The notes under the pieces were generated by a model. The model was not told the origin of the DNA, made no database searches, and saw nothing but the letters and a program-made list of their open reading frames with translations. Of a stretch of DNA of 41,458 bases, positions 1-7,811 are shown piece after piece (position 1 is the stretch's first letter; every line of letters starts with the position of its first letter). Made by a program: the position numbers and the translations under genes. Source of the DNA: Mycoplasma sp. CAG:776 (GTDB taxonomy: Bacteria > Bacillota_I > Bacilli_A > RF39 > UBA660); assembly GCA_000438195.1 (NCBI GenBank), contig FR903065.1, forward strand, positions 1 to 41,458, given 5' to 3'.

Positions 1-96
1 TAAACATATTATACAAAGTTTATATTTCATTATTTCGACAAATTTATTCTATATTTATTTATTACGTTTGAATTTCATTATGTATGGGCAAGTTTG

Positions 97-129
97 AAGC
101 AAGAAATCCTTTACTTTCTTGCTTTTTTT
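97..129 (+). terminator. Rho-independent terminator of an upstream gene
   Basis: A 10-bp perfect stem (arms 97-106 and 115-124) with an 8-nt loop is followed by a T run. It presumably ends transcription of a gene left of the window. The first 96 bases are AT-rich and I see no gene in them. Confidence 0.8.
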
Positions 130-132
130 CTG

Positions 133-138
133 TATACT
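133..138 (+). promoter_or_regulatory. Candidate -10 box for the first surface-protein gene
   Basis: TATACT lies just past the upstream terminator and 25 nt before the start codon at 164. No convincing -35 is seen, so this is a tentative call based on position and the short leaders usual in this window. Confidence 0.35.
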
Positions 139-163
139 TTTATTAGGAATAGGGATTGATTAA

Positions 164-1357
164 ATGAGAATTGTATATAAAAGAACATTATTATTTATTG
201 GTGTACTTATTATAGCTATTAGTTGTATTGGAATTGGTTATTTGTTTTATGATAAAGTGATTCACCCTGATATTGAAGTAACTGTTCAAGATGAATTGTC
301 TATCAATTATTTAGATGGTTCTACTATTATTCAAGATGGTAGGTATCAATTTTCTGTTACCAATAGTGGAGCTAATGATGTAAATTATCGCATTATATTA
401 GAAGATATTCAAGGATTTACATCAGATATTACTTATCAATTATCTTCTAGTAATGCTAGTATTATGAGTGAAGAAATGCATTTAGCAGAAATTGATAATG
501 TGGTTGCAGATGGTGTTTTGATACGTAGTGGTGATACACAGAATTTTACTTTACAAGTGGCTCATATGACTAGTTCTTTTTTTAAAATAAGAATAGAAAA
601 AGTAGAGAATATAGAAGAATATTTTTATATGACGCTTTTGAATAATAACGAAGTTAAAAATAATAGTGAAGAAATTGTTGGTTTATTAAAAGGGAAAGAT
701 GATGAAGGTACAACTTATTATTTTAGAGGAAATGTGGAGAATAATTATGTAAGTTTTGCAAATCATATTTGGAGAATTATAAGGATTAATGGAGATGGAA
801 CAGTACGTCTTATTTTGGATGATATTGATGATACTTTGGTAAATTACAATTCTGATACAGAAAACCATGAAGATTTTACAGGTACAGATCTTTATCAGAG
901 TTTAGCTACTTACTACAGTAATTATTTGAATTCGTTTGACAAGTATATTGCTAATACAAAGTTTTGCAGTGAAGCAGGAAAGACAGATGATACATATAAT
1001 GCTTATACTAGGCTAGTTACAGATGAAATTCCAACTTTTAATTGTTTGGGTGAGAGGTATACAAGCAAAATAGGACTTATCACAGCTGATGAAGTAGTAA
1101 TGGCTGGAGGAGTGTATAATGAAGAAAATAAGGAATATTATTTATATAATGAAAATATTGATAATTTGTGGTGGACTAGTTCTTTATCAAAGATTGGTGA
1201 GGATAGTTTTTATCCATTTTTGGTAGATAATACAGGGAAATTAGTAGATAATGTAAATGGTTCATTATATCGGAGTTTAAGACCAGTAATTAGTTTAAAT
1301 CGAACAGTTGTAGTTACGGGTAATGGAACAAAAGACAATCCTTATGTTGTCAATTAA
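164..1357 (+). CDS. Membrane-anchored surface protein with C-terminal WRIIRINGDG module
   Basis: A 397-residue protein with one N-terminal membrane segment (about residues 8-28) that would anchor it outside the cell. Residues about 30-150 look like a beta-rich domain. From about residue 180 a module begins with GTTYYFRG, then WRIIRINGDGTVRLI, and ends with RPVISLN and a final DNPYVV-like tail. The same C-terminal module recurs in the protein at 27533-29239, so the two belong to one family although their N-terminal halves differ. It has no LPXTG motif. It is a single gene between terminators at 97-129 and 1391-1421. The start follows an AGGG Shine-Dalgarno element. The function is unknown; an envelope or host-contact role is inference. 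Confidence 0.7.
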   Translation: MRIVYKRTLLFIGVLIIAISCIGIGYLFYDKVIHPDIEVTVQDELSINYLDGSTIIQDGRYQFSVTNSGANDVNYRIILEDIQGFTSDITYQLSSSNASIMSEEMHLAEIDNVVADGVLIRSGDTQNFTLQVAHMTSSFFKIRIEKVENIEEYFYMTLLNNNEVKNNSEEIVGLLKGKDDEGTTYYFRGNVENNYVSFANHIWRIIRINGDGTVRLILDDIDDTLVNYNSDTENHEDFTGTDLYQSLATYYSNYLNSFDKYIANTKFCSEAGKTDDTYNAYTRLVTDEIPTFNCLGERYTSKIGLITADEVVMAGGVYNEENKEYYLYNENIDNLWWTSSLSKIGEDSFYPFLVDNTGKLVDNVNGSLYRSLRPVISLNRTVVVTGNGTKDNPYVVN

Positions 1358-1390
1358 TGTCAATCAATTATAAAATAAGTGTAAATATTA

Positions 1391-1421
1391 AAATGCCTCT
1401 TTATTAATTGGCATTTTTTTG
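1391..1421 (+). terminator. Terminator after the first surface-protein gene
   Basis: A 7-bp stem (1391-1397 with 1410-1416) has a 12-nt loop and a following T run. It separates the surface protein from the next operon. Confidence 0.8.
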
Positions 1422-1445
1422 ATAGAATAAAGTTGTGGTGATATT

Positions 1446-1967
1446 ATGCAAATTATTAATGACATAATTAGTTTTTTAAAAACATTATCTTTTGTTGATG
1501 TAGTATTCTTTTTCGCGGTCTTAGCTTTGATGTTATTAGTAATTGTTCTTATTTATTTTATTCGTGAAAATAATATAGAGGATGATCATAATGTCACTTT
1601 CAAAAAAGATTTAAGTAAACCAGAAATAGATCAGAATAATGAAGAAATTGTTAGTTTAAAAGAGATTACAGAAGCTTTAGAAAATGCCGAACCTAGTAAT
1701 ATTGATTTAAATAAATATGAAGAAGAACAGGAAGAAAAGGCTATTATTAGCTATGATGAATTACTGAAAAAAAAGAATGATTTTGCTATTAATTATACAG
1801 AAGAGGAAAGTTTAGATGAAGATTTAGTTGTTAAAAAAGTAGATTTAGAGAATTTAATTAATAAGGATGTTATTGTGAAACCAGAAATAAAAGTATCTGT
1901 TATTTCTTATGAAAAAGAAGAGGCTTTTTTAGAAGCTTTAAAACAATTACAACAAACTTTAAATTAA
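1446..1967 (+). CDS. Single-pass membrane protein with long acidic cytoplasmic tail
   Basis: A 173-residue protein of no recognised family. Residues about 17-40 form one strongly hydrophobic segment (VVFFFAVLALMLLVIVLIYF), followed by about 130 highly charged, Glu/Lys-rich residues that look extended or coiled coil. This is the architecture of a scaffold or membrane-tethered adaptor rather than an enzyme. It begins an apparent operon: mtaB starts 21 bases after its stop, and the unknown 215-residue gene and recD2 follow closely. The ribosome site is GTGGTGAT. No function can be assigned from the sequence. Confidence 0.65.
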   Translation: MQIINDIISFLKTLSFVDVVFFFAVLALMLLVIVLIYFIRENNIEDDHNVTFKKDLSKPEIDQNNEEIVSLKEITEALENAEPSNIDLNKYEEEQEEKAIISYDELLKKKNDFAINYTEEESLDEDLVVKKVDLENLINKDVIVKPEIKVSVISYEKEEAFLEALKQLQQTLN

Positions 1968-1987
1968 GATAGTATGAGGGGGATTTT

Positions 1988-3280
1988 ATGAAATTTCAAA
2001 TTATTACTTTAGGTTGTAAAGTAAATGCTTATGAAAGTGAATTTATGCTAGAGGAATTAAAACGCTCTGGCTATCTTTATAGTGAGGAAGAACCAGATAT
2101 TATCATTATTAATACTTGTAGTGTTACTAATATGGCGGATCGTAAATCCAGGAAATTAGTTCATAAAGCTAGAAGAGAACATCAAGATGCTATATTAATT
2201 GTGGTAGGTTGTAGTTCGCAAAATCATCAAGAAGATTATCAAAATATGGGAATTGATATTTTACTTGGTAATAAAGAAAAGAGTAAGATTGTCTTTATTA
2301 TTGAAAATTATTTAAAGACTCATGAAAAATATACTTATTTTACCAAAGAACGAGCTTTAGATTTTGAAGATATGAAAGTAGATAAATTTACGACACATAC
2401 CAGAGCTTTTGTTAAAATTCAAGATGGCTGTGATAATTTTTGCTCTTATTGTATCATTCCTTATGTTAGAGGTAGTGTTCGTTCTAAAGATTTTAATCAG
2501 GCTTTAAGTGAAGTAGAAACTTTAGTTTTGAATGGACATAAAGAAGTGGTTTTAACTGGTATTCATACAGGTAGTTATTCTTCTTTGGGACATGATTTAA
2601 CCGATTTAATAGAACAGATGGCTAAAATAAAAGGCTTAGAAAGAATTCGAATATCTAGTATTGAAATTACAGAATTAAATGATCGTTTTTTAGATTTGCT
2701 AAAGAGAGAGGAAAAAATAGCGAATCATTTACACATTCCTCTTCAAAGTGGTAGTGATACGGTTTTAAAGAGAATGAATCGGAAGTATGATACTAGTTAC
2801 TTTAGAGAGAAAATTAAGAGAATTAGGGAGATTCGCCCTGATATTTCGATTACAACAGATTGTATTGTAGGACATCCTTATGAGACAGATGAATGTTTTT
2901 TAGAATATGTAGCTTTTTGTGGGGAAATGAATTTTAGTAAATTACATGTTTTTCCATATTCTGTAAGGACAGGAACAGCAGCTTCTTTTATGCCTCAAGT
3001 AGATGAGAAAGTAAAAAAAGAAAGAGTGCAAGTGTTATTAAAGCTTTCCCAGGAATTAGAAGAAAAATATTTTGAAAAGTTTATTGGAAGAGAGTTAGAT
3101 GTTATTACTGAGGAATATGAAGGAGATTATACAGTTGGTTTTACTTCTAATTATATTAAAGTGTATTTAAAAGGAGAATATAAGTTAGATCAAGTTTATA
3201 CATGTGTGATTTCAAAAGTACTTCATCATCAAGTTTATGCATCTATCACGTCTTGTTTAAATGAGGAAATAGGAGTATAA
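1988..3280 (+). CDS. mtaB: tRNA N6-threonylcarbamoyladenosine (A37) methylthiotransferase MtaB
   Basis: A radical-SAM methylthiotransferase that converts t6A to ms2t6A at position 37 of tRNAs reading ANN codons, improving decoding. The 430-residue length is normal. The N-terminal domain carries the three cysteines expected for the auxiliary [4Fe-4S] cluster (C10 in TLGCKVN, C44 in INTCSVTN, C75 in VVGCSSQ). The radical-SAM CxxxCxxC motif is C148, C152, C155 in GCDNFCSYCIIPYVRG. The C-terminal TRAM-like region follows about residue 365. The TLGCKVNAYES opening matches MtaB rather than MiaB or RimO. The start has a GAGGGGG ribosome site. It is the second gene of the 1446-6169 cluster. Confidence 0.93.
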   Translation: MKFQIITLGCKVNAYESEFMLEELKRSGYLYSEEEPDIIIINTCSVTNMADRKSRKLVHKARREHQDAILIVVGCSSQNHQEDYQNMGIDILLGNKEKSKIVFIIENYLKTHEKYTYFTKERALDFEDMKVDKFTTHTRAFVKIQDGCDNFCSYCIIPYVRGSVRSKDFNQALSEVETLVLNGHKEVVLTGIHTGSYSSLGHDLTDLIEQMAKIKGLERIRISSIEITELNDRFLDLLKREEKIANHLHIPLQSGSDTVLKRMNRKYDTSYFREKIKRIREIRPDISITTDCIVGHPYETDECFLEYVAFCGEMNFSKLHVFPYSVRTGTAASFMPQVDEKVKKERVQVLLKLSQELEEKYFEKFIGRELDVITEEYEGDYTVGFTSNYIKVYLKGEYKLDQVYTCVISKVLHHQVYASITSCLNEEIGV

Positions 3281-3299
3281 TGAAAATGGTGAGGAATGG

Positions 3300-3947
3300 A
3301 TGAATCAAGAGTTGGAACAAAAATTAGCCCGTATGGCGAAGCAATTAAATCCAGGAGAAATGAAGGAATTGGTTTTTGACCAAAGAAAAATAGATACTGG
3401 AGATAAACAAGTTATTATAGCTCAACTTGTTAAAGAGCCTACTTTGACAGAAAAATTTGAAAGAGAAGTAGCAAATATTGGTAGAGATAAAGTGGTTCAG
3501 TTTCCTTTTGAGGCACATCGTGAAGGCAATGATAAAGTAGTAATTTCAGGAGTTATAGATCAAGAAAATGTTAAAAGAGCTAAAAAAGATGGCAAAAAGT
3601 TAAAGGTTGTACGAAATTTTGTGGCTAGAAAAATAGAAAAGTGGAAGGAAGAAGTAGAAAGATTAGGCGAAAGAGAAGATGATTTAGATCAAATTTATCA
3701 AGATGAAGAAGGAAGAAATTATGAAATGATCGATGGGATCCCAACCTATTTGGATGATAGAGGTTTTGACTATTATTTGAAGTATGATAAAAACGGAAAT
3801 GAATATGCTTGGATTAAATTAGATGATGGAAGTATGGGGACTTTTTTGGATCAAGAAAGAACGATTATTCAGATTGGCGATAAAGCATATCGATTTGATG
3901 GCGTTGTACGGTTAGATGAAGAACTAGATATCTTTCCTCGCAGGTAA
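3300..3947 (+). CDS. Unknown charged cytoplasmic protein (215 aa)
   Basis: I do not recognise a family. The protein is soluble, very rich in Lys, Glu and Asp, with no signal peptide or membrane segment. Residues 1-60 are helical, about 60-130 carry a basic stretch (KRAKKDGKKLKVV) and a possible coiled coil, and about 135-200 contain a repeated aromatic-acidic pattern (YEMIDGIPTYLDDRGFDYY) typical of beta-hairpin modules. The gene lies between mtaB (19-base gap) and recD2 (17-base gap) and is probably co-transcribed with both. It has a GGTGAGG ribosome site about 5 bases before the ATG. It may be restricted to this lineage. Confidence 0.7.
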   Translation: MNQELEQKLARMAKQLNPGEMKELVFDQRKIDTGDKQVIIAQLVKEPTLTEKFEREVANIGRDKVVQFPFEAHREGNDKVVISGVIDQENVKRAKKDGKKLKVVRNFVARKIEKWKEEVERLGEREDDLDQIYQDEEGRNYEMIDGIPTYLDDRGFDYYLKYDKNGNEYAWIKLDDGSMGTFLDQERTIIQIGDKAYRFDGVVRLDEELDIFPRR

Positions 3948-3964
3948 ATTTAGGAGTAGTTAGT

Positions 3965-6169
3965 ATGGATTACATCAAAGGGAAAATCAGAAATATTATT
4001 TATCAAAATAAAGATAACGGCTATGTAGTAGCTGTTTTTCGCATTAAAGAAACGAATGACCCTAAAATGGAAGAATATGTTTCTAAAACGGTTACAATTA
4101 CGGGTATATTTTTAGATATTAATAGCGAGGAAACTTTTATTTTGTTTGGTGAGGCCACTCGGCATGAACGTTTTGGCTTCCAATATCAAGTAAAATCTTA
4201 TGAGAAAGAAAAAATTAGTAGTGAGGATGCTTTAATTGAGTTTTTGTCTAGTTCTTTAATTAAGGGGTGTGGAGAGAAAACTGCTGAAAAAATAGTAGAA
4301 ATTTTAGGAATGGATGCAATTGAAAAGATTAAAAATGATGAAATGGTTTTGAATCAAATTCCTAATTTGAGCGAGGCAAAGAAAAAATCTATTCGAGCAT
4401 CATTGTTGGAATATTCGGATGCGGATGATTCGTTATTAAAGTTAAAAGAATTAGGTTTTAGCATACTTGAGGCAACACGGATATATAAGAAATATGGAGC
4501 TTCTACAAAATATATTATTGAATCTAATTTGTATGTTTTAACAGAAATTATGGATTTTAATAAGATAGATACTATTTATAAAAGTAATCATGAAGAATTA
4601 GACGCTGTTCGTATGAAAGCATGTATGATAGAGGCAATGAGGCGATTAAGTGCTAATAATGGGGATACTTATTATAAAGTAGAAGAAATTAAAGATGCCT
4701 TAAAAAAAGAGTTTGATTTAGTTTTAGATGAAATTACTTTTGAAGAAATTGTTTATGCTTTAGAAGAAGAGAATAAAATTGTTTTGGATCAAGATCTTTA
4801 TTATTTGACGGAATATTATGATGCTGAGGCAGATACTACGAATAATTTATTTCAGTTAAATGCTAGTAATACTACTCCTTTTTATGATTTTGATAGAGAA
4901 TTAACTATGTTAGAAGAAGAAAATAAAGTTCGCTATAATGAGGATCAAAGAAATGCGATAAAAAAAGCTTTAGAAAATAAAATTACTATTATTTCTGGTG
5001 GCCCAGGAACAGGTAAAACAACGATTATTAATGCTATTGTTAAATTATATATTAAAATGCATGATTTTTCACCTATGGAAGTTTTAGCAAATATTGCTTT
5101 ACTTGCTCCAACTGGTAGAGCTAGCAAAAAAATGAGTTCTTCTACAGGATTACCCGCTATGACAATTCATCGTTTCTTAAAATGGAATAAAGATACTAAT
5201 AATTTTGGAGTAAATGAGTATCATAAGGCTCAAGAAAATTTAATTATTGTAGATGAAATGAGTATGATTGATGTTTCTCTTTTTGATGCTCTTTTGAAAG
5301 GAATTAAAAGTAATGTTCAACTTATTATGGTGGGTGATGTTTTTCAGCTACCATCAGTTGGACCTGGTCTTGTCTTGAATGATTTGATTCTAAGTGATTT
5401 ATTTACTTTTTGCCCTTTAGAAAAGATTTATCGCCAAAGTGATAACTCTTATATTCCTTATTTGGCTTTGGAGATTAAAAATAAAGATCTATCAGAAGAT
5501 TTTGTGAGTCAGAAAGATGATTATAACTTTTTAAATGTGGATGGAAAATATATTAAAGATATGATAAAAAAAATATGTGTTATGAGTAAAGCAAAAGGGC
5601 TAAATGAAGAAGATATTCAAATTCTTGCTCCTATGTATAAAGGTGAAAATGGAATTGATAATTTAAATGTAATTTTACAAAACTTATTTAATCCGAAAGA
5701 TACAAAAAAAGAGGAAATTCATTATGGAGATGTTATTTATCGTGAAGGGGATAAAGTTTTACAGTTGCAGAATAATCCAGATAATAATGTTTTTAATGGA
5801 GATATTGGTTATATTAGAAAAATTATTCCTAAATCTGGTAAAAATAAGGATCTTGTTCTAATTGATTTTGAAGGAGTAAAGGTAGAATATTCTAAGGAAG
5901 AGTTAAATCAAATTAAACATGCTTATGCTATTACAATTCATAAAAGTCAAGGAAGTGAATTTTCTCACGTTATTCTTCCAATTTCTAGAAGTTATTATAA
6001 AATGCTTTATAATAAGCTTATATATACAGGGGTTAGTAGAGCTAAAAAGAGTTTGGTAATTATTGGAGAAGCAAATGCTTTTATGATGGCTGTTAATAAT
6101 GACTATGCTTCATCTAGAAAAACGATGTTAAAAGAAAAATTAATGAATAAATTTATGCAAGTTCGTTAA
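3965..6169 (+). CDS. recD2: RecD2-type superfamily 1B DNA helicase
   Basis: A 5'-3' DNA helicase of the RecD2/YrrC family, which in bacteria lacking RecBC acts in repair and replication-fork maintenance. The opening KGKIRNIIYQNKDNGYVVAV is characteristic of the RecD2 N-terminal extension. Helix-hairpin-helix repeats occupy about residues 90-200 (IKGCGEKTAEKIVE). Walker A is GGPGTGKTT at 345-353, Walker B is IIVDEMSMID, and motif III is MVGDVFQLPSVGPG. The C-terminal SH3-like and 2B regions precede the final motif YAITIHKSQGSEF. The 734-residue length is normal. It is the last large gene of the cluster and is intact. Confidence 0.94.
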   Translation: MDYIKGKIRNIIYQNKDNGYVVAVFRIKETNDPKMEEYVSKTVTITGIFLDINSEETFILFGEATRHERFGFQYQVKSYEKEKISSEDALIEFLSSSLIKGCGEKTAEKIVEILGMDAIEKIKNDEMVLNQIPNLSEAKKKSIRASLLEYSDADDSLLKLKELGFSILEATRIYKKYGASTKYIIESNLYVLTEIMDFNKIDTIYKSNHEELDAVRMKACMIEAMRRLSANNGDTYYKVEEIKDALKKEFDLVLDEITFEEIVYALEEENKIVLDQDLYYLTEYYDAEADTTNNLFQLNASNTTPFYDFDRELTMLEEENKVRYNEDQRNAIKKALENKITIISGGPGTGKTTIINAIVKLYIKMHDFSPMEVLANIALLAPTGRASKKMSSSTGLPAMTIHRFLKWNKDTNNFGVNEYHKAQENLIIVDEMSMIDVSLFDALLKGIKSNVQLIMVGDVFQLPSVGPGLVLNDLILSDLFTFCPLEKIYRQSDNSYIPYLALEIKNKDLSEDFVSQKDDYNFLNVDGKYIKDMIKKICVMSKAKGLNEEDIQILAPMYKGENGIDNLNVILQNLFNPKDTKKEEIHYGDVIYREGDKVLQLQNNPDNNVFNGDIGYIRKIIPKSGKNKDLVLIDFEGVKVEYSKEELNQIKHAYAITIHKSQGSEFSHVILPISRSYYKMLYNKLIYTGVSRAKKSLVIIGEANAFMMAVNNDYASSRKTMLKEKLMNKFMQVR

Positions 6170-6191
6170 TACTATTACTGAGGTGTTAGAT

Positions 6192-6347
6192 ATGAAAAAA
6201 TTAATGGCTGGTAGTTTAATTGCAATGGCAGCAGGAGCAGGCATGATGGCTTATGCTTTAAATAGTAAAAGTACAAAGAAAAAGGCTAGTAAACTAGTAA
6301 ATAATGCAATGGATATGGCTAACAATAAAATTAATGCTATGAAATAG
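6192..6347 (+). CDS. 51-aa membrane peptide with Gly/Ala/Met-rich helix
   Basis: A small ORF with a good TGAGGTG ribosome site 22 bases after recD2. The 51-residue product has an N-terminal hydrophobic helix (MKKLMAGSLIAMAAGAGMMA) and a Lys/Asn-rich amphipathic tail. This architecture resembles the many YtxH-like small envelope proteins of Firmicutes, but no specific family is claimed. The stop codon is built into the left arm of a terminator (6342-6369), which supports a real gene end. Confidence 0.6.
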   Translation: MKKLMAGSLIAMAAGAGMMAYALNSKSTKKKASKLVNNAMDMANNKINAMK

Positions 6348-6369
6348 AGGCAATGTTCTCTATTTTTTC
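6342..6369 (+). terminator. Terminator overlapping the stop codon of the 51-aa gene
   Basis: AAATAGAG (6342-6349) pairs perfectly with CTCTATTT (6358-6365) around an 8-nt loop and a T tract follows. The TAG stop (6345-6347) lies in the left arm. It closes the mtaB-recD2 cluster. Confidence 0.8.
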
Positions 6370-6404
6370 TTTACCAAAAATTGTTAAGGAAAGAAGGGGT
6401 TTTG

Positions 6405-6956
6405 ATGAATAATTATGTTTTTATGTATCAAGAATTTTATATAGAACAGGTCTCTTTAGAAGTAGAAGATTTTATAAGAGAAAAACAAAATGTATTTATA
6501 GAAGAAATTAAATTAGAAACAGAAAAAGGAAGTACTTATCATATATTTTATGATACTTCAAAGTATCAAGATATCTTGTCTATTCATTTTGTTTTATCAG
6601 TATATAGTGGTGGTGCTCATGATATTAGATTTGATCGTGTTTATTATTATGATTTGAATTGCCATGAAGAAATTTTTTTAGATGATATTTTAATGTATGA
6701 TGAATCTTTTTTGGAAGAATTAAGTGTTCTTGCTAAAGATATACTGTTAAAAGAGAAAAAAGATGTTATATTTGATGATGAGGTAATTTTAGATGAGGGA
6801 CTAATGCCTACTGCTACTAATTTTCAGTATTTGATGTTTGAAGAACAAAATTTGAAAGTTATTTTTCCTCCTTATCAAGTAGGCCCTTGGAGTAGTGGAG
6901 CAATTGATGTTTTAATTCCATATTCTAAGATAGTAAAATACCTAAAAATATGTTAA
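6405..6956 (+). CDS. DUF3298-domain protein without signal peptide
   Basis: A 183-residue protein matching DUF3298 (the RsiV-like domain) across its second half: VYSGGAH, then a YYYDLNCHEEIFLDDIL strand pair, then LKVIFPPYQVGPWSSGA and VLIPYSKI near the C-terminus. DUF3298 is usually extracytoplasmic, fused to a membrane anchor or anti-sigma segment and often linked to lysozyme sensing. Here there is no membrane segment or signal, so the protein looks cytoplasmic or has lost its anchor. The start is set at ATG 6405 because AAGAAGGGG lies just before it; an in-frame TTG at 6381 has no such site. Its stop overlaps a -10 box for the next small gene. Confidence 0.75.
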   Translation: MNNYVFMYQEFYIEQVSLEVEDFIREKQNVFIEEIKLETEKGSTYHIFYDTSKYQDILSIHFVLSVYSGGAHDIRFDRVYYYDLNCHEEIFLDDILMYDESFLEELSVLAKDILLKEKKDVIFDDEVILDEGLMPTATNFQYLMFEEQNLKVIFPPYQVGPWSSGAIDVLIPYSKIVKYLKIC

Positions 6957-6959
6957 AAT
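6951..6959 (+). promoter_or_regulatory. Extended -10 promoter for the GG-leader peptide gene
   Basis: TGT followed by TAAAAT (6954-6959) is an extended -10 element overlapping the stop codon of the DUF3298 gene. It would start transcription about 20 nt before the peptide ATG at 6989. Confidence 0.4.
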
Positions 6960-6988
6960 AATTATGTTCACTCGTTAGAAAGGATTTT

Positions 6989-7123
6989 ATGAGACTATCA
7001 GAAAAAGAATTGTTTTGTATTCATGGAGGATTTTGCTTGTTATGTTCCATTATTAATGGCTTAAAAAAGTTTTTGACTTATTTGAATGTAAAACATTTAA
7101 TGAAACATGTTTTTAGTGATTAG
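6989..7123 (+). CDS. Candidate double-glycine-leader secreted peptide (bacteriocin or pheromone type)
   Basis: A 44-residue ORF with an AAAGGA ribosome site 5 bases before its ATG. Residues 3-14 read LSEKELFCIHGG, which fits the double-glycine leader consensus (L-S-x-x-E-L-x-x-I-x-G-G) recognised and cut by the peptidase domain of PCAT/ComA-type ABC exporters. The predicted 30-residue core is hydrophobic then cationic, with two Cys (FCLLC) and several Lys and His. No exporter or immunity gene is in the window, so processing is inferred from the motif alone. A chance match in such a short AT-rich ORF cannot be excluded. Confidence 0.45.
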   Translation: MRLSEKELFCIHGGFCLLCSIINGLKKFLTYLNVKHLMKHVFSD

Positions 7124-7189
7124 AGTTACGCTATACTAAAAATATCTTAGAGAAATGGTTAAAGTTTCTAAGGACAAGAGATTAATAGA

Positions 7190-7279
7190 AATATATTGGA
7201 AGCTAGTATTTCGAAAAATAAAATATCTATATATACTGGATTATCTCTTGAAGAAATCGAAAGGATAAAAGAAAATTAG
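7190..7279 (+). pseudogene. Remnant of an Rpn-family C-terminus
   Basis: One frame ends with IYTGLSLEEIERIKEN and a stop, which resembles the C-terminal tail of the Rpn-family protein at 26476-27293 (ATGLSIQELKNLE). Upstream, the frame soon loses any recognisable family sequence and there is no start. I see it as the decayed end of a PD-(D/E)XK Rpn-family gene. Apart from this and the 44-aa peptide gene, 6957-7347 holds only terminators and AT-rich DNA. Confidence 0.5.
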
Positions 7280-7302
7280 TAAAATAATATTTTTACTTTT
7301 AA

Positions 7303-7337
7303 AAAAAAGAAGCTTGTATTTTTTTAGCTTCTTTTTT
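7303..7337. terminator. Bidirectional terminator between convergent units
   Basis: A 12-bp stem, AAAAAAGAAGCT (7303-7314) with AGCTTCTTTTTT (7326-7337), places T runs on both strands. It can serve the plus-strand peptide/remnant region and the minus-strand hit gene, whose stop is at 7348. Confidence 0.75.
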
Positions 7338-7347
7338 GCTTAATTAA

Positions 7348-7719
7348 TTAGTTTTTTAAAATAGTAAATATTTCGTCAATTGATTTTAAATTAGTGTTTT
7401 CTCTTTGGCTGAAGTTAGGCAATAAATGAAGATGAAAATGTTTTACTTTTTGATCCTCGCCATAGTTAATTAGCAAAGTTAAGGATTCGGCATTTAGTTT
7501 TTGCATGATTTTTGGTCCAATCGTTTTAGCTATTTCAAAGATGTGCTCTAATATTTCTGGAGTAAGTTCTTGATAGTCTGTGTAGTGCTTCTTAGGAATA
7601 ATTAAGGCATGACCATTAACTGTAGGATTATTATCCATTATTACCATTACTAAATCATCTTCAAATAATATTTTACTTGGTATTTCACCATTTACTATTT
7701 TACAAAATATACAATCCAT
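7348..7719 (-). CDS. hit: HIT-family nucleotide hydrolase (HinT-like)
   Basis: A 123-residue histidine-triad protein; relatives hydrolyse purine nucleoside phosphoramidates and AMP-linked compounds. It opens with MDCIFCKIVNGEIPSKI, whose CxxC and this length are typical of bacterial HinT, and ends with the triad KHFHLHLLPNF, the central His of which is the nucleophile. The start at 7719 is preferred over a longer in-frame one (7767) because GGTGAT lies five bases before it and family members begin there. A TATAAT on the minus strand lies immediately upstream, leaving a leader of only about ten nucleotides. It is monocistronic and divergent from the cotE-like gene. Confidence 0.92.
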   Translation of the reverse strand: MDCIFCKIVNGEIPSKILFEDDLVMVIMDNNPTVNGHALIIPKKHYTDYQELTPEILEHIFEIAKTIGPKIMQKLNAESLTLLINYGEDQKVKHFHLHLLPNFSQRENTNLKSIDEIFTILKN

Positions 7720-7811
7720 TTTTATCACCAATTTTATTATAACAGATTTTTTTAGATTATAGTACACTTTTGTATTTCTTTTGCATAGATTAAAATAGAG
7801 GAGGAATCAAA

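Noticed and set aside
7124..7189. Further coding sequence between the GG-leader peptide and the Rpn remnant.
   Set aside because: All frames are short or closed, and only a weak imperfect hairpin is present.
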